From the NCBI GenBank assembly GCA_015711875.1, contig JACVJG010000038.1, positions 1 through 11,801 on the forward strand: DNA of 11,801 nucleotides. The letters are read 5' to 3'. Below the pieces are notes generated by a model. The model was given only the letters and a program-made list of their open reading frames with translations. It made no database searches and was not told where the DNA came from. This document shows, one piece after another, positions 7,647 through 11,801 of the stretch (its first letter is position 1; each line of letters opens with the position of its first letter). Source of the stretch: Candidatus Solincola jinzensis. GTDB lineage: Bacteria > Actinomycetota > Geothermincolia > Geothermincolales > RBG-13-55-18. The position numbers and the translations under genes were made by a program.

Positions 7647-8507
7647 TCAGAGCTCTCCCGATTCCAACAGCCAATCGACGTATTCCTTCAAGGGCTCCAG
7701 GTAGTGGCGCGCAGGCGGGAACCCCTGCAGGCGCAGGTTGAGGTTGTCCAGGGGTGAGTAAGGCGGCCGGGGGCAGGGGAGGTTCAGATCGGCGTACACT
7801 ATGGGCTCCACCGGCACGTCCTTCCATCCCGCCGCCTCTATTATCTGGCGCGCGAACTCGTGGCGCGAGCAGCTCCCGGAGTTGGTGACGTGGTACAGGC
7901 CGTACTTGCCGGAGAGACACACGTCGCGGATGATGCGCGCGAGGTCGCCGGTGTAGGTAGGCTTCCCCACCTCATCTACCACCACACGCAGCGCGCCCTT
8001 CTCCCTGGCGTTGCGCAGGATGCTCTTGACGAAGTTGCGCTTGCCCCGCTTGCCGAACAGCCACTGAGTGCGGAATACGAACCAGCGCGGCAGAAGGGAG
8101 GCGGTGTAGCGCTCTGAGGCCAGCTTGGCCTTGCCGTAAACGCCCTGGGGGTTGGGCTCGTCGAACTCGGTGTAGGCGGATCCCTTTCTGCCGTCGAATA
8201 CGTAGTCGGAGCTGATAAAGGCCAGGGGGCACCCCGCTTCCTGACAGGCCAGGACGAGGTTCTGGTTGCCGGTGAAGTTTACGCGCAGCGAGGGCTCGGG
8301 GTTCAGCTCGGCTCTGTCGGCGTCCAGGTCGGCGGCGGCATTGACCAGGAGGTCAGGATGCAGAGAGGGTATTTTTTCCATCACCAGCGCGAAGTCGGTG
8401 ATATCCAGGTCCAGGTCGAACCCCAGGACCTCCGCGCCCTTCTCGCGGAAAGCCTCCACCAGGTCCGAGCCCAGCTGACCCTCTGCTCCGCAGATGACCA
8501 CGCGCAT
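7647..8507 (-). CDS. dTDP-4-dehydrorhamnose reductase-like protein (RmlD family, short-chain dehydrogenase fold)
   Basis: This 286-residue protein is an extended short-chain dehydrogenase of the RmlD type, which reduces the C4 keto group to give dTDP-L-rhamnose with NAD(P)H. The nucleotide-binding motif is GAEGQLG (7-13). SSDYVFDG (99-106) and Y124-x3-K128 (YGKAK) supply the catalytic Ser-Tyr-Lys; most RmlD proteins have Thr at the first position (STDYVFDG), so Ser100 is a mild substitution. FRTQWLFGKRG and NFV follow as in the family, and a HVTNSGSCSRHEFA stretch matches the sugar-binding half. Length fits (usual ~290). I chose ATG 8507 because AGGAGG lies five bases upstream and the Rossmann strand begins at once; a GTG at 8537 would add ten residues with no ribosome site. 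Rhamnose synthesis for envelope glycan is inferred; RmlA and RmlB are not in the window. Confidence 0.82.
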   Translation of the reverse strand: MRVVICGAEGQLGSDLVEAFREKGAEVLGFDLDLDITDFALVMEKIPSLHPDLLVNAAADLDADRAELNPEPSLRVNFTGNQNLVLACQEAGCPLAFISSDYVFDGRKGSAYTEFDEPNPQGVYGKAKLASERYTASLLPRWFVFRTQWLFGKRGKRNFVKSILRNAREKGALRVVVDEVGKPTYTGDLARIIRDVCLSGKYGLYHVTNSGSCSRHEFARQIIEAAGWKDVPVEPIVYADLNLPCPRPPYSPLDNLNLRLQGFPPARHYLEPLKEYVDWLLESGEL

Positions 8508-8677
8508 CCCATCCTCCTCGCTTCCCTCGCGACGCACCGACAGTAGAAACTTATCACGAAAAGTTCTCCACCCGCCAGGTGCCGGCAGGCATCATAGGCA
8601 CCCGGGTCTCCAGGCATCGGGGCCAGGGCTCGCTAGGGTGACCGAGAACTGAGATCTCGCGAGGGCATGGCATGCGT

Positions 8678-8710
8678 TATTCCAGCATCATGCCGTTGAT
8701 CGCTGGAATA
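8678..8710. other. Long imperfect hairpin
   Basis: TATTCCAGC (8678-8686) pairs with GCTGGAATA (8702-8710). Inside it ATCA (8687-8690) pairs with TGAT (8697-8700), leaving a one-base bulge at 8701 and a six-base TGCCGT loop. That makes 13 base pairs. A TTTTT run follows about ten bases later on the + strand, too far for a classic terminator. Confidence 0.55.
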
Positions 8711-8948
8711 TTGCCGCTGTTTTTCCTATTCCCGGTTGGCCTGTCGCCTGGTGCCTGGGAAGCGTCAGGGAAAGACAGTGGCTATTGCCGGACATCGGAA
8801 TCAGGTCATGCTTGGTGAATGGGAAACGTCAGCGAAAAACGGGGATCACCTGCAGCAATCGACCCTGCCAGCCAGTCTGCCCATGATGTGTGTCTGCCTG
8901 GATGGCATACGCAGACCAGTCGCTCAAGACCCCCGCTGGATCATCACC

Positions 8949-8966
8949 TCCATGCATAAGCATGGA
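8949..8966. other. Short perfect hairpin
   Basis: TCCATGC and GCATGGA form a 7-bp stem around an ATAA loop, about 40 bases before the first 148-base repeat copy. Confidence 0.4.
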
Positions 8967-9006
8967 CGTTCCCGGGTTGTTGGAAAACCAGCTTACGATC
9001 TGTTAG

Positions 9007-9285
9007 GGACATCGAAGTCCTGTTACCCTCCGCGTGATGTCAGGCCGGCTTGTTCTTCGATCGACCAGGCGCGTTGAAAACTACCGCTCCCTTGCTCTTC
9101 CCGCCGGGCACAAAGCAAGGCCTGACCCCCCGATGCCGATCCCCCGATGCCTATGGACATCGGAGTCCTGTTGCCCTCCGCGTGATGTCAGGCCGGCTTG
9201 TTCTTCGATCGACCAGGCGCGTTGAAAACCACGGTCCCCTTGCTCTTCCCGCCGGGCACAAAGCAAGGCCTGACCCCCCGATGCC
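9007..9285. repeat. 148-base-period tandem duplication
   Basis: Copy 1 is 9007-9137 and copy 2 is 9155-9285. They differ at six of 131 positions by my count. Copy 1 is followed by a 17-base linker that includes another CCCCGATGCC; copy 2 is followed by a degraded echo (ACAAGGACTGAGCCCGATGCC-like, 9289-9310) that runs into the FHA stop codon. Within each copy GTCAGGCC (9039-9046, 9187-9194) and GGCCTGAC (9119-9126, 9267-9274) form an inverted repeat about 72 bases apart, so each unit could fold into a large stem-loop. No frame in it looks coding. Confidence 0.85.
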
Positions 9286-9309
9286 TGAAACAAGGACTGA
9301 GCCCGATGC

Positions 9310-9633
9310 CTATGTCTTGCGGAAGAGGAGCTTGAGGGTGCCCAGAAAGATCTCATCTCCGTCTGAGAGCACCCGCGGCTCGAAGGCCTCCAGCCTCTCC
9401 CCGCTGACGTGGGTGTAATTGGTGCTGGAGAGGTCCATGATGTAATAGCGGTCTTCCCCGAGGCGCGTGATCTTGGCGTGCCTCCTGGATACCCCGGCGT
9501 CCACCCCGCCGAAGGGGGTGAGGTCGATATCCGGGAAAGAATGGGTGGCGGGGTCCGTCCTCCCCAGGGTATATTCGGCCTTTTCGTCGAGGTCGAACTT
9601 ATGAACGCCGCCTTCCAACTCCAGGTAAGCCAT
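9310..9633 (-). CDS. Small FHA-domain protein (phosphothreonine-binding)
   Basis: The 107-residue product is essentially a single FHA domain, a fold that binds phosphothreonine peptides in kinase signalling. All usual landmarks are there: G24-R25 (LGRTD), the S49-x-x-H52 motif in SRRHAKI, DLSSTN (67-72), then SGERL, and a final LSDGDEIFLGTLKLLF strand. At the usual N-G-(T/V) turn the glycine is replaced (N72-Y73-T74). No other domain or membrane helix is present, so it probably works as a cytoplasmic adaptor. ATG 9633 is the only sensible start, since an in-frame TAA lies two codons upstream; the ribosome site is poor. The stop codon abuts the degraded edge of the 148-base repeat. The Ser/Thr kinase at 3991-5730 is a possible but unproven partner. 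Confidence 0.88.
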   Translation of the reverse strand: MAYLELEGGVHKFDLDEKAEYTLGRTDPATHSFPDIDLTPFGGVDAGVSRRHAKITRLGEDRYYIMDLSSTNYTHVSGERLEAFEPRVLSDGDEIFLGTLKLLFRKT

Positions 9634-9922
9634 ACATTACTTTTACCAGGATTCAGGTTTCAGGTAAAGACAGGCAGTGCAAGCCCAAAACGCTGAGGAC
9701 GATGTTTGGAAGGCAGGGTTTTCCCGTTTGCAAGCTGGGGCTAGGGATGCCTTAGGCGGGAGCCGCGATCTGCCCGCCCCATGCCGGAGGGTTGCGCGAA
9801 CCGGCCCCGGCATAATGCCGGGGCCGGGATTGTCAGGGCCATGAAACGGCCGTTATGTGAGTTTTATCAGCCGGGTCACACCGTGCTTTCATATATCGTT
9901 AAAGGGTGCTATGGACACGCCT
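9634..9922. other. Intergenic region with hairpins, upstream of FHA gene
   Basis: 289 bases with no gene. It contains a GGCGGG/CCCGCC inverted repeat (9755-9760 and 9773-9778) and the strong GC hairpin listed separately. Near 9652-9664 the hexamer TTCAGG occurs twice. No promoter consensus for the FHA gene was recognised. Confidence 0.4.
9801..9827 (-). terminator. Perfect GC hairpin downstream of the homocysteine operon
   Basis: CCGGCCCCGGCA and its exact complement form a 12-bp stem around a TAA loop. It lies about 95 bases beyond the ferredoxin stop codon, where a minus-strand transcript should end. No T-run follows in either direction, so it may terminate, block the transcript end, or only stabilise it. 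Confidence 0.5.
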
Positions 9923-10330
9923 CTAATAATGTATTTCCATGGCGCGCGGCGGGCAGACCTTCACGCACAGCTCGCAGGCCACGCACTCCTCGTCGTCGAA
10001 GCGCACCTCCATGCTCGAGCGATCGACGTGCAAGGCCTCCGTAGGGCATACCGCCAGGCAGGCGCCACAGTGGGTGCATCTCTCGTCGTTGCGGCGGATG
10101 TCCTGGGACAGGGGCTGGATGGATACCCCGCAGCTTCTTATGTAATCCATGCCCCGCTCGTAGTCTTTCTCCTTCCCCGTTATCTCCAGCACCAGCAAGC
10201 CCTCCTCGCGCGGGGTGATGGACGCCTTGAGGATGTTGAAGTCCAGGTTGTAGTCGCGCACCAGCTTGCTCACGATAGGTTTGTCCACCTGCTCGTGGGG
10301 GAAATGAAGCACGACCTTGTGGCGCACCAT
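9923..10330 (-). CDS. NIL-domain 2[4Fe-4S] ferredoxin-like protein, partner of homocysteine synthesis
   Basis: Residues ~1-75 match a NIL domain, the small regulatory-type fold also found at the C-terminus of the methionine importer ATPase MetN. Residues 85-126 carry two complete C-x2-C-x2-C-x3-C-P clusters: C85, C88, C91, C95 and C116, C119, C122, C126. The arrangement matches Methanosarcina MA1822, which acts with MA1821 in sulfide-dependent homocysteine formation from aspartate semialdehyde, probably as an electron carrier; that role is inferred here by homology and context. The ATG at 10330 directly follows the stop codon of the upstream DUF39 gene (TAG-ATG), with AGGGGGTGG inside that gene's end as ribosome site, so the two are almost certainly translated together. 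Length (135) is normal for the family. Confidence 0.88.
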   Translation of the reverse strand: MVRHKVVLHFPHEQVDKPIVSKLVRDYNLDFNILKASITPREEGLLVLEITGKEKDYERGMDYIRSCGVSIQPLSQDIRRNDERCTHCGACLAVCPTEALHVDRSSMEVRFDDEECVACELCVKVCPPRAMEIHY

Positions 10331-11506
10331 CTAGACCACCCCCTCATCGCGCGCCGCGCATGGCAGGAGCTCCACCGGCTCGCTGAGCAGGAAGTGCCCG
10401 CTCTTTATCCAGGCCTTCAGCGTCTCCGCTATCTCGCGAGCGCGGCTGTAGCTGGATAGGGAGGCGGTCGGTATCTCCCTTCCTTCCAGGGTTATACTCC
10501 CGCTCTTGAGCTGGGCGTAGGTGACCTCTCCCAACACTTTCCCCGTACCCTGGGGGTAATCGGTGGAATAGTCCACCACCGGGGCCACCAGCTCCTCGTC
10601 CCGCACCGCTGCTGCCTTGATCACCTCTTCGTCCAGCACGGGAATGGGTATGCCGATGCCCACCGCCAAACTGGCCCCATATCCCAGGATGGAGTATCCG
10701 GTGAGGTAGCGCGGGCTCATGCCCTTGAGGTCCCCGATGACGGAGATGGTTCCCGCCGGCCGTGTGGGCGCGCCGCTGGGCCCTCGAGGGACCTCGGTGT
10801 TGTGCTGGGTGCCGTGCCAGGCCACATAACCTATGCCGCCCCCCAGGAAGATGCGCGTGCCCATGCCTATGGTGCGGAAAAGGGGGTCGTTGAGCAGGGG
10901 CGAGAGCTGCCCTGCACTGCAGTAGTTGGCGTTGCCGAGTTTGGGCCTTAACACCCCCATGTAGGTATAGATGACCTTGTCCGAGAGGTTTACCGCCACG
11001 TTGTAGTTCTGGTAGGCATTGCGCGGGTTGAATAGCCACGCCTCCTTCATGTCCGCCAGGGTGAGGTCACGTTCCCAGAAGCGGTTAGGATAGCAATCGG
11101 TGCCGTAGGAGGTGGCCCGCAGGCGCACCGTCTTTCCCGCCACCAGGTCCTCGATGAGGTGGCCTCCCCCGTAGCGGAACTCCCCCGGGAAGACCTCGTT
11201 GAGGGGGTCGTGCTCCGCCATCTCCGTGGCCCCGATGTAGATATCCACGGCGGCGATGCCGCAGAAAACCGGGACCTCGTTGAGCCACGCGCGGTGTATT
11301 TTCATGCGGGGCTGGGCGTGCCCGAGGTTGATGAACGCGCCCGATGAGCACATGGGCCCGAAGGTGCCGGTGGTGACCACGTCCACCTCGCGCGCCGCCT
11401 CCGCCGCGCCCTTCTTCTCGACGATGTCGATGACCTCCTCGGCGGTCACCACCACCGCCTCGCCTCGTTTTATCCTCTCGTTTATCTCCGCTATGGTCTT
11501 GCCCAT
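10331..11506 (-). CDS. Homocysteine biosynthesis protein (DUF39/HcyBio family)
   Basis: This 391-residue protein fits the DUF39 family, whose Methanosarcina member MA1821 is needed, with a NIL-ferredoxin, to make homocysteine from aspartate semialdehyde and sulfide. Visible family signatures are TTGTFGPMCSSGAFINLGH (45-63), DIYIGATE (88-95), TSYGTDCYP (132-140), a GGGIGYVAWHGTQHN stretch and GDLKGMSPRYL. Cys53 and Cys138 sit at the positions where I recall two cysteines important in MA1821. Archaeal versions often carry two C-terminal CBS domains; this one stops without them, as many bacterial ones do. ATG 11506 has GGAGGAAGG just upstream. It is the first gene of a two-gene operon with the NIL-ferredoxin. 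The pair suggests an anaerobic, sulfide-using lifestyle. I left the gene symbol blank. Confidence 0.88.
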   Translation of the reverse strand: MGKTIAEINERIKRGEAVVVTAEEVIDIVEKKGAAEAAREVDVVTTGTFGPMCSSGAFINLGHAQPRMKIHRAWLNEVPVFCGIAAVDIYIGATEMAEHDPLNEVFPGEFRYGGGHLIEDLVAGKTVRLRATSYGTDCYPNRFWERDLTLADMKEAWLFNPRNAYQNYNVAVNLSDKVIYTYMGVLRPKLGNANYCSAGQLSPLLNDPLFRTIGMGTRIFLGGGIGYVAWHGTQHNTEVPRGPSGAPTRPAGTISVIGDLKGMSPRYLTGYSILGYGASLAVGIGIPIPVLDEEVIKAAAVRDEELVAPVVDYSTDYPQGTGKVLGEVTYAQLKSGSITLEGREIPTASLSSYSRAREIAETLKAWIKSGHFLLSEPVELLPCAARDEGVV

Positions 11507-11537
11507 TACCTTCCTCCAGTCACCTTCACGCTCACGT

Positions 11538-11801
11538 TCACCGACACATCACCGGGGAAGGCCGGGCATGACCCATACCAGCGCCACCACCGTCCTTTCT
11601 CCTCGCCCCGCATCCCTTATCTCGTATCTCATCGGAAACTCCTGTCGCTCACTCCCGTCGATTCGATGCCACCATCACCGACACATCACCGGGGAAGGCC
11701 GGGCATGACCCATACCAGCGCCACCACCGTCCTTTCTCCTCGCCCCGCATCCCTTATCTCGTATCTCATCGGAAACTCCTGTCGCTCACTCCCGTCGATT
11801 C
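11538..11801. repeat. 137-base-period tandem repeat ending at the window edge
   Basis: Copy 1 occupies 11538-11664 and copy 2 occupies 11675-11801; they are identical over 127 bases and separated by the ten-base linker GATGCCACCA. The match ends only because the window ends, and base 11537 differs from 11674 on the other side. On the minus strand each copy has a 27-codon frame beginning MRYEIRDAGRGER (starts 11632 and 11769, stops 11549 and 11686) with AGGAG six bases upstream; whether it is translated is unknown. The segment lies upstream of the homocysteine operon and would hold its promoter, but no consensus stood out. Confidence 0.85.

Larger units (their letters stand above)
8508..9309. 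other. 800-base gene-free region rich in hairpins and degenerate repeats
   Basis: No protein-like frame with a ribosome site is visible here. The left part holds palindromes (GAGATCTC at 8651-8658, CTCGCGAG at 8656-8663), two hairpins, and a 20-base direct repeat (8757-8776 and 8821-8840, 17 of 20 matching). GGACATCGGA at 8790-8799 also occurs at the start of the second 148-base repeat copy, and GGCATCGGGG near 8613 is the reverse complement of CCCCGATGCC, which recurs at that repeat's edge. The whole stretch may be a decayed array of one repeat family. Confidence 0.5.

Noticed and set aside
8678..8720. Hairpin followed by TTTTT as a + strand terminator
   Set aside because: The T-run starts about ten bases after the stem, and no + strand gene ends nearby, so terminator function is not supported.
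9007..9285. CRISPR array
   Set aside because: Only two long copies of 131 bases with a 17-base linker; no short direct repeats with unique spacers and no cas genes.
9081..9356. 91-codon minus-strand frame through the 148-base repeat
   Set aside because: The frame crosses both repeat copies and the FHA gene end, is low in complexity and has no domain; the two repeat copies are not in the same frame, because 148 is not a multiple of three.
11507..11801. SAM riboswitch upstream of the homocysteine operon
   Set aside because: On the minus strand I could not find a SAM aptamer core or a terminator/antiterminator pair; the region is mostly the tandem repeat.

Overview
High-GC bacterial DNA, probably an assembled metagenome contig. 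An LPXTG sortase substrate points to a Gram-positive envelope. Serine/threonine kinase signalling with an FHA protein, and a homocysteine-synthesis pair typical of anaerobes, suggest a deep-branching anaerobic actinobacterium. That placement is an inference from gene content, not from a marker gene.

Layout. 1-2610 (+) is an open frame truncated at the left edge. It holds six tandem SdrD B-like/prealbumin-like domains and an LPRTG anchor. Its first ~240 bases instead read as the zinc-ribbon C-terminus of a phage-type helicase, so the left edge looks like a junction, either an assembly chimera or a recombination. A strong GC hairpin at 2656-2683 separates it from the convergent RmlC-like epimerase gene (2858-3331, -). 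After a ~660-base gap with no convincing gene comes a membrane-anchored Ser/Thr kinase (3991-5730, +). It converges on an FAD-dependent oxidoreductase (5899-7236, -). An RmlD-like reductase gene follows (7647-8507, -). A ~800-base gene-free region (8508-9309) holds hairpins, degenerate repeats and a 148-base tandem duplication. Next are a small FHA-domain protein (9310-9633, -), a GC hairpin (9801-9827), and a two-gene operon read leftward (11506 to 9923): a homocysteine-biosynthesis (DUF39) protein and a NIL-domain ferredoxin. The last 264 bases are a tandem repeat with a 137-base period; the second copy ends at the window edge after exactly 127 identical bases.

How the genes may work together. 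The DUF39 and NIL-ferredoxin genes abut (stop TAG directly followed by ATG) and match the pair that makes homocysteine from aspartate semialdehyde and sulfide in methanogens and other anaerobes. The RmlC-like and RmlD-like genes both suggest deoxysugar (rhamnose-type) nucleotide synthesis for envelope glycans, but they lie 4.3 kb apart, without RmlA or RmlB. The kinase and the FHA protein are the writer and reader of phosphothreonine signalling, but nothing here shows that they are partners.

I see no CRISPR array, tRNA, rRNA, transposase, or clear new multi-gene system. The most unusual material is non-coding or structural: the left-edge fusion, the 148-base repeat, the duplicated start region upstream of the oxidoreductase, and the right-edge repeat.
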